64,000 nucleotides of DNA from Candidatus Lumbricidiphila eiseniae (lineage in GTDB: Bacteria > Actinomycetota > Actinomycetes > Actinomycetales > Microbacteriaceae). The position numbers and the translations under genes are program-made. Of this stretch, positions 27,739 to 38,870 are shown in pieces (position 1 is the first letter of the stretch; each line of letters starts with the position of its first letter). Under the pieces are notes generated by a model. The model saw only the letters and a list, made by a program, of their open reading frames with translations. It did not search any database and was not told the origin of the DNA. Location of the stretch: contig NAEP01000036.1 of assembly GCA_002529645.1 (NCBI GenBank), forward strand, positions 58,533 to 122,532, read 5' to 3'.

Positions 27739-28629
27739 CTACTTCTCCTTCGGGGTCGGGGCAGACGTGCCGGGCAGGTTTTGGTTCCGGTTATAGTCGA
27801 CGGACAACTGACCAACATTGCCGGCGGCCTTCAGCTTTGCAATCTGAGCCTCGTATTCAGTTTGTGACACAACCTTGACGTTGAAGAGCATGAGTGAGTG
27901 GTATTCACCGCAGAGCTCCGCGCACTTGCCAGCGTAGGTTCCTTCACGGGTGGGGCTGAATGACCAGTAATTTGTCTTTCCCGGGAGAACATCTTTCTTG
28001 TAGAGGAAGTCCACAACCCAGAACGAGTGGATCACATCGCGGGATTCGAGCTGAACTTCGACCTTCGCACCAACCGGAAGGTACAGCGTAGGGAGCTGAC
28101 TTTCCACAAGAGTTCCCCGCGGGGCATCCTTTGCCGCCGATGCCTGCACCGTCGGTGAATAGACGTTCTCATTGACGTAGTTGAAGTCCCACGCCCACTG
28201 CTTAGCGAGCACCTCGATCTTCACGTCGATATCACTGGCCGCGTAACGCTGCTCAAGCACCTGTTGGTCGCGCGCTGTGAATGAAAAAAATCCGAGCACG
28301 AGAATAAGCGGCACAATCGTGTAAAAAACCTCGATCGGCATGTTGTAGCGGAGCTGCACGGGCAGACCGGTCTGCCCCCTGCGACGACGGTACGCGATCA
28401 TTGCCCAAATCGTGAGAACCCAGGTGATGACACCAACAACGAGCAACACAATCCACGAGGAGACCCAGAGCCCACCAATCCGCTCGGTCTGGTTCGTGGT
28501 CGGCGGCTGGTCCGCCAAGAATCCGGGGAGAAAACCGTGCAGCTGCGCCTGCGTGCATCCTGCGAGAACTATGACGAACAACGCTGCGATTGGAATTGCA
28601 GCCCATCGGAGACCTCGTTTGTGCCGCAC
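27739..28629 (-). CDS. ctaC: Cytochrome c oxidase subunit II
   Basis: 296 residues from GTG 28629, preferred over the in-frame codon at 28680 because AAAGG lies 6 nt upstream and the signal peptide then begins correctly. A lipobox (VIVLAGC) suggests lipid anchoring. Two membrane helices precede a cupredoxin domain with the CuA site [12 protein letters not shown] (about 232-243). Accepts electrons from QcrC. First gene of the ctaC-ctaD-ctaF operon, oppositely oriented to ctaE-qcrCAB. Confidence 0.95.
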   Translation of the reverse strand: MRHKRGLRWAAIPIAALFVIVLAGCTQAQLHGFLPGFLADQPPTTNQTERIGGLWVSSWIVLLVVGVITWVLTIWAMIAYRRRRGQTGLPVQLRYNMPIEVFYTIVPLILVLGFFSFTARDQQVLEQRYAASDIDVKIEVLAKQWAWDFNYVNENVYSPTVQASAAKDAPRGTLVESQLPTLYLPVGAKVEVQLESRDVIHSFWVVDFLYKKDVLPGKTNYWSFSPTREGTYAGKCAELCGEYHSLMLFNVKVVSQTEYEAQIAKLKAAGNVGQLSVDYNRNQNLPGTSAPTPKEK

Positions 28630-28788
28630 CGGTGACCTTTCAGGGACGTACGCGCCTTCGTAGCGAAGCGCACGCGCCACTCGTGTGACGCGGCTCTAGC
28701 CTACTAGCCCGCAGCGAATCTCGTGCGCTCAACCGAACGTGTTGTCGCACGAGGCCCGCGTCGGCCAGTCGGTGAGCGAATCGGCTGG

Positions 28789-29157
28789 TTAGCTAAACGA
28801 ATCGCCGCACGCGCAACTACCCTGCGCATTGGGATTGTCGATCGTAAAACCCTGCTTCTGGATCGTGTCTTCAAAATCAATGGATGCCCCGTCAAGGTAC
28901 GGAACACTCATCTGGTCGACAACAACCTCAACGCCATCAAAGTCCACAACCGTATCGCCATCAAGCTGACGCTCATCGAAATAGAGCTGGTAGATGAGAC
29001 CGGAGCATCCGCCCGGTTGCACCGCGATCCGCAGACGCAGATCGTCGCGTCCTTCTTGTCCAAGGAGGCTGCGCACCTTATCGGCGGCGGCGTCGGTAAG
29101 CCTCACGCCGTGGGCGGTATCGGTGGTGGTGGGTGTGGCAAGGGTCGTGTCGGTCAT
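28789..29157 (-). CDS. erpA: A-type iron-sulfur cluster insertion protein (ErpA-like)
   Basis: 122 residues; GAGGAG lies 3 nt before the ATG. The three conserved cysteines are present: GGCSG near residue 50 and SCACGDSFS at the C-terminus. Delivers Fe-S clusters to target proteins; the Rieske subunit and other enzymes are possible clients. It lies 159 bp before the ctaC start on the same strand, a neighbourhood that suits respiratory-chain assembly. Confidence 0.92.
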   Translation of the reverse strand: MTDTTLATPTTTDTAHGVRLTDAAADKVRSLLGQEGRDDLRLRIAVQPGGCSGLIYQLYFDERQLDGDTVVDFDGVEVVVDQMSVPYLDGASIDFEDTIQKQGFTIDNPNAQGSCACGDSFS

Positions 29158-29231
29158 GATTCTCCTCGGTTAGCTACCGGTGACAACGGAAATCTGGGCT
29201 TGGTTATTCCGGGTGTCTTACCTCGTGGGTG

Positions 29232-29480
29232 CCGCTGAGCTTCCATGGTACGCCGAGAGTGCCCGGAGACGCTCACTCGGTCAAAAATCGTGCGCGTTCT
29301 TGCAGCTTCATCGTGAGGGTGTTCGCGCAAAACCACCCACAAACAAACACCGCTGAGCTTGCAGCTTCATCCCGAGGGTGCCCGGGTATCGGAAGCCGTG
29401 GGCTCAGTGGGTGCTTTGGTGGGCGGCCGGTTCACCGACATCCCGCTCGCATCGTAAGACGTGGGCTCAGTGGGTTCTTT
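29232..29480 (+). repeat. Repeat cluster between erpA and the M20 peptidase gene (59- and 63-bp registers)
   Basis: Three diverged copies of a roughly 36-bp unit lie at 29232, 29292 and 29350, about 59 bp apart. The first and third share CCGCTGAGCTT; the second and third share TTGCAGCTTCATC. A second unit with GTGGGCTCAGTGGGT is at 29398 and 29461, 63 bp apart, the latter reaching the M20 stop codon. This accounts for most of the 321-bp gap 29158-29478. Confidence 0.75.
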
Positions 29481-30945
29481 AGTCACCCGGGTTTCGTTCG
29501 TTGAGCTGGGTCATAAAGAGCGCTTCAGTGAGGATGGCGCGGCGAAACGCACCGAGGTGTAGCGACTCGTTTGGACTGTGCGCACGCGAATCTGCGTCTT
29601 CCACCCCCGTCACAAGAATTTGCGCGAGTGGAAACTGGTCAACCAGTTCGGAAATGAACGGAATTGATCCGCCGATGCCGATGTCAACGGGCTTCTGCCC
29701 CCACGCCCGCGTCATCGCGGCGCGCATATCAGTGACCGCCCAGCCACCGGTGTCAACAAGGAATGGCTGCCCGGTCTCGACATCCTCGAAGCTGAGGGAT
29801 GCCCCAAAAGGTGCGTGCTGCTCCAGGTGGGTGCGAATCAACTGGAACGCCTCGGCGGCATCCTGACCCGGCGCAACGCGGGCACTGATCCGCACACGCA
29901 CGTGTGGCAAAAGGGTGTTGGAGGCGTGTGCGGTTGTGGGTGCATCAATACCGGTCACGGTGATCGAGGGCTGGCACCAGATGCGGGAGAGAAAGGACCC
30001 CTCCCCTATCGGGTGAACCGCGTCGGGCAATCCGGTTTCGGCCCGGAGCTGTGCCTCCTCGTAGGGTGGGGTGATGATCTCGGCGTTACGGAGGCCGACC
30101 ACAGCGACCCCACCCTGCGCATCCCACAGGGTGTTCAGGAGCCGTACGGTGGCGAGCATGGCGTCAGGAACAACTCCCCCAAACATCCCGGAGTGCAGGG
30201 CGTGGTCGAGGGTGTCAATACGCAGGTTGAAGGCGACCGCACCGCGTAGTGCAACGGTGAGCGCGGGAATATCGGTTGACCAGTTGACTGAATCCGCGAC
30301 GATGATGACGTCCGCGGCGAGTAGTTCGCGATTTTCACGGAGGAAGGTTCTGAAAGAGCGAGAGTTGTATTCCTCTTCCCCCTCGATAAACAGCGCGATG
30401 CCGACATCCAGCCTGTCACCCAGGATGTCTCGAACGGCGCGCAGTGCGCCAATGTGCGCCATGATACCGGCCTTGTCGTCGGCAGCTCCCCGGCCATAGA
30501 GGCGATCACCGCGCAGTGTGGGCTCGAACGGGGGTGTCTCCCACTCGGTGTCGTTGCCCGGTGGTTGCACATCGTGGTGCGCGTACAACAAAACGGTGGG
30601 CCGACCGTTGCGCGCGGCACGGTGCGCGACTACGGCGGGGGCACCGAGCGAGTCGACGGGGGGTGCCGACGATGTGGATGGCGCGGAGGTTGCGGGTGCG
30701 ATGGGCTTGAGAGTCGCTGCGGCGCTATTGTCGAGAGCAGCCTGGCGTACCTCGACAAGGTCGAACAGTCCGATTCCGCGCAGAAGTTCTGCGACGGCGT
30801 CGGCTGATGCCGATACGTGCGCAGGATCAAAGGCAGGCCACGACACCGAGGGAATTCGCACGAGGCGACAGAGTTCCGCCACCGTTGTCGGTAATTCAGC
30901 CTGGATGTACTGCCGCAGTGCTTCCTCGTGTGTCTCTGTCGTCAT
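29479..30945 (-). CDS. M20-family metallopeptidase (dipeptidase)
   Basis: 488 residues from ATG 30945 (MTTETHEEALRQYIQAEL). Metal-binding signatures are LLYAHHDVQPPG and GRGAADDKAGIMAHIGAL; EGEEEYNS supplies the catalytic Glu region; a dimerisation domain follows and the C-terminus has a late IGIGGSIPFISEL motif. Likely removes amino-terminal residues from di- or tripeptides in the cytoplasm. Diverges from the amidotransferase gene. Flanked on both sides by 60-bp-register repeats. Confidence 0.88.
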   Translation of the reverse strand: MTTETHEEALRQYIQAELPTTVAELCRLVRIPSVSWPAFDPAHVSASADAVAELLRGIGLFDLVEVRQAALDNSAAATLKPIAPATSAPSTSSAPPVDSLGAPAVVAHRAARNGRPTVLLYAHHDVQPPGNDTEWETPPFEPTLRGDRLYGRGAADDKAGIMAHIGALRAVRDILGDRLDVGIALFIEGEEEYNSRSFRTFLRENRELLAADVIIVADSVNWSTDIPALTVALRGAVAFNLRIDTLDHALHSGMFGGVVPDAMLATVRLLNTLWDAQGGVAVVGLRNAEIITPPYEEAQLRAETGLPDAVHPIGEGSFLSRIWCQPSITVTGIDAPTTAHASNTLLPHVRVRISARVAPGQDAAEAFQLIRTHLEQHAPFGASLSFEDVETGQPFLVDTGGWAVTDMRAAMTRAWGQKPVDIGIGGSIPFISELVDQFPLAQILVTGVEDADSRAHSPNESLHLGAFRRAILTEALFMTQLNERNPGD

Positions 30946-31005
30946 GAGCGTCAAACTATCACTCGTGAGGTGAACCGCTCGAGCTCTGGGCACAGTACGC
31001 TGGCA

Positions 31006-31093
31006 CGTGTCAGTGCGCGCGTCGGGAGATTTCCCTACCTGCGGCGCAAGATCGACCCACACACCGTGTCAGTGCGCGCGCGTCGGGAGATTT
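31006..31093 (+). repeat. Paired direct repeat, 59/61-bp register, upstream of the amidotransferase gene
   Basis: A 27-bp copy at 31006-31032 and a 29-bp copy at 31065-31093 are identical except for one extra CG in the second. Both contain GTGTCAGTGCGCGC and GTCGGGAGATTT. The DNA between is unrelated. Confidence 0.85.
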
Positions 31094-31161
31094 CGGTGCC
31101 GCTCGTGCCACGGGTATGTGATGGGGTCCGCGACCCGCGCGACCGGAAGGAACTCGCCAAG

Positions 31162-31992
31162 ATGTGCAGACTGTTGGGCTACGTTGCCTCGCATGCAGCG
31201 CAGACATCCGTGGCGCTCAACGGCACGGCGGCGGGATTTCGTGAGCTTTCAACGCACCACTGTGACGGCTGGGGTGCCGTGTGGTGGAACGCTGGCCTGC
31301 TCAGACAGGTGCACTCGACGCGGCCCGCACACACCTGTCCCGAGTTCGACGAACTGTTGAGCACAACATCGGATGCCGCGATTTTGCACGTGCGGAAAGC
31401 ATCGCCGGGTATCGCGCAAACAATCGAAAATCAGCACCCCTTCATCGCCGACGGCATGGCATTTGCACACAATGGTTGGCTGTTTCCCACCGAAACACTC
31501 GACCGACTCGTGAACGAGTGCGGCGCTCCCTCCTCACGTGGAACGACCGACAGCGAACGGTACTTCGCACTCGTGCGGAACGAACTGGTAACAACGGGGG
31601 CGGGTAATCCGGTCACCGCGATTGCGCGCACGATCTCTCGACTGCACGCCGCAGGCGTGTGGTATCTGTCGCTGAACATTCTTTTGTTGACTGATCGTGC
31701 ACTGTATTCTGTGTGCTGCTTCGATCCCGGCTATCAACCGCACACTGGCTACCCCGCCGATATGTTTACGCTGCGCTATGCCGAACACCGCGACGGCATC
31801 ATTGTTCGGTCGTCGGGGTGGGAGGAGCCGAGCTTGGACTGGCGGGACATCCCGAATGGCAGCATTTTGGAGGTTGATCGGAGGACAACCGCGGTCACAC
31901 TGCACGACACACGGTTGCGACGGGATGCTCCGGTGTCGGGTCGCCCGAAAATGCCGGGTGTGCTGAAGGTGCCGGGTGCGGGTCGGTCGTGA
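31162..31992 (+). CDS. Class II glutamine amidotransferase (EgtC/YafJ-like)
   Basis: 276 residues from ATG 31162, chosen because Cys2 must be the N-terminal nucleophile after Met removal (MCRLLGYVA); GGAAGG is upstream. The family segments HCDGWGAVWW, HVRKAS, NQHPF-type ENQHPFIADGMAFAHNGWL and TDSERYFALV are all present. It hydrolyses gamma-glutamyl amides. EgtC belongs to ergothioneine synthesis, but no other egt gene is here, so the substrate is open. Confidence 0.85.
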   Translation: MCRLLGYVASHAAQTSVALNGTAAGFRELSTHHCDGWGAVWWNAGLLRQVHSTRPAHTCPEFDELLSTTSDAAILHVRKASPGIAQTIENQHPFIADGMAFAHNGWLFPTETLDRLVNECGAPSSRGTTDSERYFALVRNELVTTGAGNPVTAIARTISRLHAAGVWYLSLNILLLTDRALYSVCCFDPGYQPHTGYPADMFTLRYAEHRDGIIVRSSGWEEPSLDWRDIPNGSILEVDRRTTAVTLHDTRLRRDAPVSGRPKMPGVLKVPGAGRS

Positions 31993-32068
31993 TCGAGAGC
32001 ACATCGGGTGGGTGTGCAGTGTCGGTGGCCGCCGGTACGCTGGGAACACCCAAACAGAGAGATATCCC

Positions 32069-32632
32069 GTGGTCAAGAAGAACAGTTCAACCGGAACAAA
32101 CCCGGTCGAGGCCGAAACATCCGTTGGCAAAGGCACGCCGACGCCCAGCCGTGCTGAACGCGAAGCGGCCCGTAAGCGCCCCCTTGTGCCTCATGATCGC
32201 AAAGCGGCAGCGAAGGAGGCTCGTGCGAAAATAGCGGAGGCTCGCGAACGCCAACGGGTGGGTATGGCTGCGGGCGATGAACGCTACCTTCCCGCGCGTG
32301 ATCGCGGACCGCACAAGCGATACGTTCGTGACTATGTCGACGCGCGGTTTAGCATCGGCGAGTTTCTACTACCCACCATGTTTGTGTTCCTCATTGTGAG
32401 CTTGTTTTCAAAAACGCTCGGAGACTACATTATCCTGGGCCTCTGGCTGTTTCTTCTCATCGCGCTTATTGACGCCTTCGTGTTGGGTCTAGTCGTGCGC
32501 AAAAAACTCGCGGCGAAATACGGTGCGGAGCGGGTTGACAGGGTGCGCTGGTATGCGGCCATGCGTGCCATCCAGCTGCGGGCGATTCGGCTGCCCAAAC
32601 CGCAGGTGAAGCGCGGGGCATTTCCGCAATAG
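32069..32632 (+). CDS. DUF3043 membrane protein
   Basis: 187 residues from GTG 32069. A charged N-terminus rich in Lys, Arg and Glu (PSRAEREAARKRPLVPHDRK) is followed by YLPARDRGPHKRYVRDYVDAR, two membrane helices and a basic tail. That is the DUF3043 pattern, common in actinobacteria and of unknown role. The in-frame extension overlapping the previous gene is unlikely. A TACGCT hexamer at 32036-32041 could be a -10. Confidence 0.82.
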   Translation: MVKKNSSTGTNPVEAETSVGKGTPTPSRAEREAARKRPLVPHDRKAAAKEARAKIAEARERQRVGMAAGDERYLPARDRGPHKRYVRDYVDARFSIGEFLLPTMFVFLIVSLFSKTLGDYIILGLWLFLLIALIDAFVLGLVVRKKLAAKYGAERVDRVRWYAAMRAIQLRAIRLPKPQVKRGAFPQ

Positions 32633-32761
32633 CAACGGGCGAGGCGCTGCAGAATGGTGAGAGTAACCCAGAAGTTTCCTCCGGACTAACGTGAGAGGAG
32701 TTCCGGAGCCACGTAAGAGCACAACTCACGTGAGAGTTCAGACAATATGCCCGTCTCTGTC

Positions 32762-33883
32762 TCAGCGGGCGAAAACACCCGCGCGGATGAGCGGAACTCG
32801 AACTTCTTCATCGGTCAGTGAGCCGTGCTGGGCGATCATGGTTTCGCCGCGCCGATCGGCTGCCCGTCGGTCATAGTATGCAATTCGCGCTCGTGCAGCA
32901 ATGAAGATATCCCCCATCCGCGGTACCACCTCGTCATTGACCGGGCCAAACAGTCCCGCCGCCACGACCTCATCGCGGGTTAGTACCCATCCGCGATGAT
33001 CCTCCTGTTCGCGCCAGAGCTGTGCGACCGCTGCGATATCCGCACCGGGTTCGAGGTAGAGTGACACGCAACGGGGTTCACCACCAGTGTGGCGGATGCC
33101 GCGCAGCATGTCCGGCTTTTCGTCGAGAAACACGTGCTGCGAACTCGGGACATCCACCACACCGTGATCGGCGGTGACCAGCAGCGCTGTGCCCCGGGGC
33201 ATCCGTTTCGCAAAGTCGGCCACAGCGGCATCGAGTTCTTCGAGAGCCCTCAACCACGCCTCTGATTCCCATCCGTGCGCGTGCGCGAGTGTGTCAAGCT
33301 CTGACACGTAGAGATAAACGAGTGGATTTCGCTGCGTTCGCACAATCTGTTCGGCAGCCGCGCACCGCTCCGCGATGCTCGCGGCAGACACGTAGCGCGC
33401 ACCCCGCAGTACCACCCGGGTAAATCCTGAATCAGAGTATCGAGAGGCACCAACGACAAAACACGGGATGTCCGTGGCTTGTTCAAACACCGTGGGTGAT
33501 CGCTGCCATGCCGGCGGGAGCAAACCAGTGTCCCAGTCTCGGAGCTGATTGCGCAGTTCGTCGTGGCGTGGATCGAGCGTTCGAAAGCCGACGATACCGT
33601 GCTCTCCGGGCGGCTGCCCCGTGCAGAGCGTCGTGATTGCGGCGGCGGTGGTGGAGGGAAATACGGTGCGCAGCACGTCCTTCGACCCCAGTCGCGAGGC
33701 AAGAAAACGCGCGTGTCCTGCTCTCGCCCGGAGATTTGCGACCCCTAACCCGTCAACGAGCACAACGACCACGGCTTGCGCGGACGGTAGCCCCAGCGAA
33801 TTAGATTCTCCTCGGAGGCTCGCAATCGAGCTGGGGAGCACCTCGGCCAGCCTCGACACGTTGTCACTAGTCGTCGGTAGCAT
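32762..33883 (-). CDS. Alkaline phosphatase superfamily protein (nucleotide pyrophosphatase/phosphodiesterase type)
   Basis: 373 residues from ATG 33883. The metal site Asp and nucleophile Thr are in VVVLVDGLGVANL and TVFPSTTAAAITTLCTG. Later metal ligands are in YLYVSELDTLAHAHGW and LLVTADHGVVD. It should cleave phosphomono- or diesters; the substrate is not evident. No export signal is seen. Diverges from parC; this neighbour pairing is usual in Microbacteriaceae. Confidence 0.88.
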   Translation of the reverse strand: MLPTTSDNVSRLAEVLPSSIASLRGESNSLGLPSAQAVVVVLVDGLGVANLRARAGHARFLASRLGSKDVLRTVFPSTTAAAITTLCTGQPPGEHGIVGFRTLDPRHDELRNQLRDWDTGLLPPAWQRSPTVFEQATDIPCFVVGASRYSDSGFTRVVLRGARYVSAASIAERCAAAEQIVRTQRNPLVYLYVSELDTLAHAHGWESEAWLRALEELDAAVADFAKRMPRGTALLVTADHGVVDVPSSQHVFLDEKPDMLRGIRHTGGEPRCVSLYLEPGADIAAVAQLWREQEDHRGWVLTRDEVVAAGLFGPVNDEVVPRMGDIFIAARARIAYYDRRAADRRGETMIAQHGSLTDEEVRVPLIRAGVFAR

Positions 33884-34017
33884 GGGCACCGCGCCAGTTT
33901 CGCACACCAACCGGCGACAGTGACAGGGACTCGCCTCCAATCTGCCAAGCTCTGTGCGGCAGATCAGTGGAGTAAGCCCCCTGTTCGCGGACAAAGCATT
34001 AGACACAGAGGCAACGC

Positions 34018-36558
34018 ATGACCCCTTCCCGCTCATCTTCGATCAGCGAACCGATAACCGAACGCATCAACGATGTTGATGTCGTCGAGGAAATGCAAGC
34101 CTCATTCCTTGAGTATGCCTATTCCGTTATCTACTCCCGCGCTCTACCGGATGCCCGCGATGGGCTGAAGCCGGTTCAGCGGCGCATTCTGTACCAAATG
34201 GCCGAGATGGGACTGCGGCCTGACCGTGGCCATGTGAAGTCGTCACGCGTTGTCGGCGATGTCATGGGAAAACTGCACCCCCACGGTGACACCGCAATTT
34301 ACGACGCGCTTGTGCGGATGGCTCAGCCGTTCACACTGCGCGTGCCTCTCATCGACGGGCACGGTAACTTTGGTTCGCTCGATGATGGTCCCGCCGCCGC
34401 TCGGTACACGGAAGCACGCCTCGCCTCCCCGGCGCTCGCGATGACCGAGGGACTCGACGAAAATGTTGTGGATTTCGTTCCGAACTACGACAACACCCTC
34501 ACGCAGCCTGAGGTGCTACCAGCCGCCTATCCGAACCTGCTCGTGAACGGGGCATCCGGAATCGCGGTCGGGATGGCGACCAACATGGCGCCGCACAATC
34601 TCATCGAGATCATCGGTGCGGCCCGGCACCTCATCGCACACCCCGACGCAACCCTCAGCGATCTCATGGAGTTTGTGCCCGGCCCGGACTTTCCCTCCGG
34701 TGGCACAATTGTCGGACTCTCGGGTATTCGTGACGCATACGAAACCGGGCGTGGCAGCTTCCGCACCCGGGCCAAGGTGAGCGTAGCGAGTGTGACGGCG
34801 CGGAAAACCGGTCTTGTCATCACCGAGCTGCCGTATCTCATCGGTCCGGAAAAGATCATTGAAAAAATCAAAGACGGCGTCAACGCAAAGAAAATTACCG
34901 GCATATCGGATGTCACAGACCTCACTGACCGCAACAACGGCCTCCGATTGGTTATCGGTATCAAGACCGGGTTTAGCCCCGAGGCCGTGCTCGAACAGCT
35001 GTACCGGCTGACTCCCCTGGAAGACTCGTTCAATATCAACAATGTCGCTCTCGTTGAGGGGGGGCCGCGCACGCTCGGCCTGCGCGAGTTGTTACAGGTG
35101 TATATTGCACACCGAATTTCGGTCGTCACCCGGCGGTCGGAATACCGTCTCGCGCGTCGGCGCGAACGGTTGCACCTGGTCGATGGGCTCCTTGTTGCCA
35201 TCGTTGACATTGACGAGGTTATCCAAATTATTCGCTCCTCAGATGACACGGCCATGGCCCGTACTCGACTCATAGATGTGTTTGACCTCAGTCAACTGCA
35301 GGCCGAATACATTCTCGAATTGCAGCTACGCAGGCTGACCAAGTTCTCACTCATTGAGCTAGAGGCTGAGCGCGACAAGCTGCGCACCGAGATTGCTGAA
35401 CTCGAGGCACTGCTGTCAAGTCGTCATCGGATTGAGATACTCGTTTCTGATGAACTCAGCGAGATCGCCGAACGGTTTGGAACAGCACGTCGTACCCTGC
35501 TGACCGATGCGCCCCCCTCCATTGCCGGTGCAAGCACCCGGCAGAAAGCCGCGGCGGTGTCACTGCAGGTTGCGGATGTCCCGTGTCGGGTGTTCCTCTC
35601 GGTCACCGGGCAGATTGCACGGGTTAACACGGTGGGTGATCCAGAAAGCGCGACGGGCACGGCAGATGACCGAAGGGCGGCCGAGGTCGGTGGAACCGGG
35701 GCCGGTACCGGGCGAGCCATCACTGTGCCCAGCCAGCGCAGCGCACACGACGCCGTGCTGTCGGCACTGGCAACAACCAGCCGCACCGAGGTGGGAGCCG
35801 TAACAAACCGAGGGCGGCTCATACGATTCTCTCCCGTGGACCTGCCGGTGCTGCCGCCAACCTCGGTGCAACTGGGCGCTGGTGTGACAGTCACCGACTA
35901 CCTCGGGTTGACCGATCGTGGCGAGCGGGTACTCGCGCTTGTCTCGCTCGAGAGCGAGTGCTCGATCGCGCTCGGCACAAAACACGGGGTCGTCAAGCGC
36001 GTTGCCGCAGCGGCCTATCCCGCTAAACCTGAGTTCGAGATTATTGCGCTAAAACCCCATGATGAGGTGATCGGTGCCGTGCAGGGCGAAGAGTCCGATG
36101 AATTGGTGTTCGTCACAAGTGACACTCAGCTGCTGCGTTTCTTTGCTGCGGCGGTGCGGCCCCAGGGATGTCCCGCCGGAGGCATGGCCGGGATCAACCT
36201 CGCTGCCGGTGCCCACGTCATCCATTTCACAGCAGTACCAGAATCCGTTGCGGACAGTGCCGTTGTCGTCACTATTGCCGGGCATACCGGAATGCTCACC
36301 GGGGTTGATTCGGGCAGCGCAAAAGTCAGTCCTTTCAGCGAATTCCCTGTGAAAGGACGGGCGACCGGCGGGGTGCGGGCCCAACGGTTGCTGAAGGGAG
36401 AGAGTGCCCTGCAACTCGCGTGGGTCGGGGCATCCCCGCCGCTCGCGGTTGCTGCCGATGGGTCGCCGCGGGATCTTCCTGCTCTTGATGTGCGCCGGGA
36501 CGGATCCGGTCACTCGTTGACCTCTGTCATCACGGGAGTGGGTGCACAGATCAGGTAG
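34018..36558 (+). CDS. parC: DNA topoisomerase IV (gyrase-like) subunit A
   Basis: 846 residues. The breakage-reunion domain has [25 protein letters not shown] sequence near residue 40, [19 protein letters not shown], and the catalytic Tyr130 in [14 protein letters not shown]-like [19 protein letters not shown] is also intact. The C-terminal beta-propeller is shorter and diverged, as in second GyrA-type proteins. It passes DNA duplexes for decatenation, with the B subunit encoded at 46877-48985. A 10-kb catabolic block separates the two. Confidence 0.92.
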   Translation: MTPSRSSSISEPITERINDVDVVEEMQASFLEYAYSVIYSRALPDARDGLKPVQRRILYQMAEMGLRPDRGHVKSSRVVGDVMGKLHPHGDTAIYDALVRMAQPFTLRVPLIDGHGNFGSLDDGPAAARYTEARLASPALAMTEGLDENVVDFVPNYDNTLTQPEVLPAAYPNLLVNGASGIAVGMATNMAPHNLIEIIGAARHLIAHPDATLSDLMEFVPGPDFPSGGTIVGLSGIRDAYETGRGSFRTRAKVSVASVTARKTGLVITELPYLIGPEKIIEKIKDGVNAKKITGISDVTDLTDRNNGLRLVIGIKTGFSPEAVLEQLYRLTPLEDSFNINNVALVEGGPRTLGLRELLQVYIAHRISVVTRRSEYRLARRRERLHLVDGLLVAIVDIDEVIQIIRSSDDTAMARTRLIDVFDLSQLQAEYILELQLRRLTKFSLIELEAERDKLRTEIAELEALLSSRHRIEILVSDELSEIAERFGTARRTLLTDAPPSIAGASTRQKAAAVSLQVADVPCRVFLSVTGQIARVNTVGDPESATGTADDRRAAEVGGTGAGTGRAITVPSQRSAHDAVLSALATTSRTEVGAVTNRGRLIRFSPVDLPVLPPTSVQLGAGVTVTDYLGLTDRGERVLALVSLESECSIALGTKHGVVKRVAAAAYPAKPEFEIIALKPHDEVIGAVQGEESDELVFVTSDTQLLRFFAAAVRPQGCPAGGMAGINLAAGAHVIHFTAVPESVADSAVVVTIAGHTGMLTGVDSGSAKVSPFSEFPVKGRATGGVRAQRLLKGESALQLAWVGASPPLAVAADGSPRDLPALDVRRDGSGHSLTSVITGVGAQIR

Positions 36559-36640
36559 CAAAGCACGACACTCATCCGCCGCGCAACGGCCTGCCTGGGA
36601 ACAGCACCGACGGTGTCTGGCTCTGCCTGCGCGTGACTCG

Positions 36641-36671
36641 AGAGCGGCACCGATCACCCGGGCCCCGCTCT
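36641..36671. terminator. Possible bidirectional terminator between parC and glcB
   Basis: AGAGCGG (36641-36647) and CCGCTCT (36665-36671) can form a 7-bp stem in the 119-bp gap between two convergent genes. Long loop, no clear T-run. Confidence 0.35.
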
Positions 36672-36677
36672 TGCGCC

Positions 36678-38870
36678 CTACGTGCTTGCGTGCGTGTGTT
36701 GTTTCTTCTTGTGAGCGGCTCGGTACCGATGAAGGATGGGTTCCGTGTATCCGCTGGGCTGAGCGACTCCTTCGAATATCAGGTCGTATGCCGCTCGAAA
36801 CGCCTCGCCATCGAACGTCGGTGCCATGGGAACATAAGCGGGATCATCAGCATTCTGCCGGTCAACGACCAGAGCCATTCGCCGCAGCGTCTGCTCCACT
36901 GTGCTTGGCTCCACAACACCGTGCCGGAGCCAGTTAGCGACGTGCTGTGAGGAAATCCGGCACGTGGCTCGGTCTTCCATCAGCGGCTCGCCGTTGATAT
37001 CCGGCACCTTGGAGCATCCGATCCCCGCGTTGATCCACCGCACCACGTATCCGAGGAGACTCTGGATATTGTTGTCCAGTTCTGCCTGGCGAGCAAGCTC
37101 AGACCACCGCTCTGGGTCACCCAGTGGAATCTTCAGTAACCCCGCGAGACTGCTCCGCTTTCGGCCTGCGAGCTCCCGCTGGCGTCGGTGCACGTTGACC
37201 TGGTGGTAGTGAATGGCGTGCAGTGTCGCCGCCGTTGGTGACGGTACCCACGCACAGCTCGCCCCGGCGAGAGGATGCTCGATCTTTTTCGCAAACATGT
37301 CGGCCATGCTGTCTGGGGCCGCCCACATTCCTTTTCCAATCTGCGCCCGACCCGGAAACCCACACGCCAGTCCAACGTCAACATTGGAGTCCTCGTAGGC
37401 GCGGATCCACGGCTGACTGCGCATGTCGCCCTTAGGCACAACCGGTCCTGCCTGCATGGAGGTGTGGATCTCGTCGCCGGTCCTGTCCAGGAAACCGGTA
37501 TTTATAAATACGACTCGATCTTGGGCAGCCTGGATGCACGCTTTCAGATTGACGGTCGTTCGGCGCTCTTCATCCATAATTCCGATTTTCAGGGTTAGCG
37601 GTGGGAGCCCCACCAAGTTCTCGACTCGCCTGAAGAGTTCGCAGGCAAACTCCACCTCCTCGGGACCGTGCATTTTGGGTTTGACAATATACATTGAACC
37701 GGTTCGAGAGTTGGTCAGGACGCCGTCGCCACGAATATCGTGGAGCGAGCCGAGGGTCGTCATCAGCGCATCAAGGATTCCCTCCGGTATCTCATCACCG
37801 TTGTGATCAAGGACGGCATCGCTCGTCATCAGATGACCCACCTGGCGGACAAACATGAGCGCCCGGCCGGGCAGTGTGACAGTCTCGCCGACAGGCCCGA
37901 TAAAAGACCGGTCGGCGTTCATCGTGCGGGTGAAGGTTTTATCGTTCTTAGTGATTTCTTCGGAGAGTACTCCGAGCATAAGGCGCAACCAGTTGCGGTA
38001 GCCGAGGACTTTGTCGTCGGCGTCGACCGCCGCGACGGAATCCTCGAGGTCCATAATCGAGGTGAGAGCCGACTCCAGGACGATATCGGTCACCCCGGCC
38101 AGATCGCTCCCACCGATGGTGTGGGAACGATCAATGAGAATTTCGAGGTGCAACCCATGGTGGATGAACATCACGGCCTCGGGCGCATTGGTACTTCCCT
38201 GGTACCCGACGAACTGTCCGGGATCGACCAGGCCAGTGACCGTTCCATCGAGGAGTGTGACCGCAAGGCCATCGGTATCGACGGTGTAGGCCGCCGCAGC
38301 AGCGTGTGAGCCCGCCGTCAACGGTACGGCTGCATCGAGCAGTTCACGTCCACGAGCGATCACCTCCGCGCCACGAGCGGCGTTGTAAGTCGACCCACGC
38401 GCCAGGCCCTTTTCATCCGGGACGATATCGGTGCCGTAAAGGGCATCATAGAGCGAACCCCAGCGGGCGTTCGCGGCATTGATCGCGAAACGGGCGTTGA
38501 GCATGGGCACCACAAGCTGGGGACCGGCCTGTACGGTGATCTCGGTATCCGCGTTCTCAGTACCTATCGTGAAGTCTTCCGGTTCATCGACAAGGTAGCC
38601 GATCTCACGCAGAAATATCTCGTATGCGCGGCTATCGAATGAGTCGCCGGGGTGATTGTGGTGATACAAATCGAGTGCTGCCTGCAATTCTTCGCGACGC
38701 GCCAGTAGTTCACGATTGCGGGGCGTGAGATCGTTGACTATCGACTCTGCACCGGCCCAGAACGCGGCCGGGTCCACGCCGGTGCCCGGCAGGGCTTCGT
38801 CAGTCACAAAGCGGTGCAGCACCCCGGCCACGCTCAAGCCGCCAACCTGCACTCTGTCGCCGGTCATCAC
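36678..38870 (-). CDS. glcB: Malate synthase G
   Basis: 730 residues, the long single-chain G isoform. Recognisable stretches: [43 protein letters not shown]-like [40 protein letters not shown] and a C-terminal [11 protein letters not shown]. Condenses glyoxylate with acetyl-CoA to malate. The start is GTG 38870 or the next codon, ATG 38867, which overlaps the amidohydrolase stop. Being last in the catabolic run suggests the pathway releases glyoxylate. No isocitrate lyase is in the window. Confidence 0.95.
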   Translation of the reverse strand: MMTGDRVQVGGLSVAGVLHRFVTDEALPGTGVDPAAFWAGAESIVNDLTPRNRELLARREELQAALDLYHHNHPGDSFDSRAYEIFLREIGYLVDEPEDFTIGTENADTEITVQAGPQLVVPMLNARFAINAANARWGSLYDALYGTDIVPDEKGLARGSTYNAARGAEVIARGRELLDAAVPLTAGSHAAAAAYTVDTDGLAVTLLDGTVTGLVDPGQFVGYQGSTNAPEAVMFIHHGLHLEILIDRSHTIGGSDLAGVTDIVLESALTSIMDLEDSVAAVDADDKVLGYRNWLRLMLGVLSEEITKNDKTFTRTMNADRSFIGPVGETVTLPGRALMFVRQVGHLMTSDAVLDHNGDEIPEGILDALMTTLGSLHDIRGDGVLTNSRTGSMYIVKPKMHGPEEVEFACELFRRVENLVGLPPLTLKIGIMDEERRTTVNLKACIQAAQDRVVFINTGFLDRTGDEIHTSMQAGPVVPKGDMRSQPWIRAYEDSNVDVGLACGFPGRAQIGKGMWAAPDSMADMFAKKIEHPLAGASCAWVPSPTAATLHAIHYHQVNVHRRQRELAGRKRSSLAGLLKIPLGDPERWSELARQAELDNNIQSLLGYVVRWINAGIGCSKVPDINGEPLMEDRATCRISSQHVANWLRHGVVEPSTVEQTLRRMALVVDRQNADDPAYVPMAPTFDGEAFRAAYDLIFEGVAQPSGYTEPILHRYRAAHKKKQHTHAST

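Noticed and set aside
32657..32740. Series of GTGAGAG/GTAAGAG motifs after DUF3043
   Set aside because: Irregular spacing (34, 22 and 17 bp) and short matches; could be chance.
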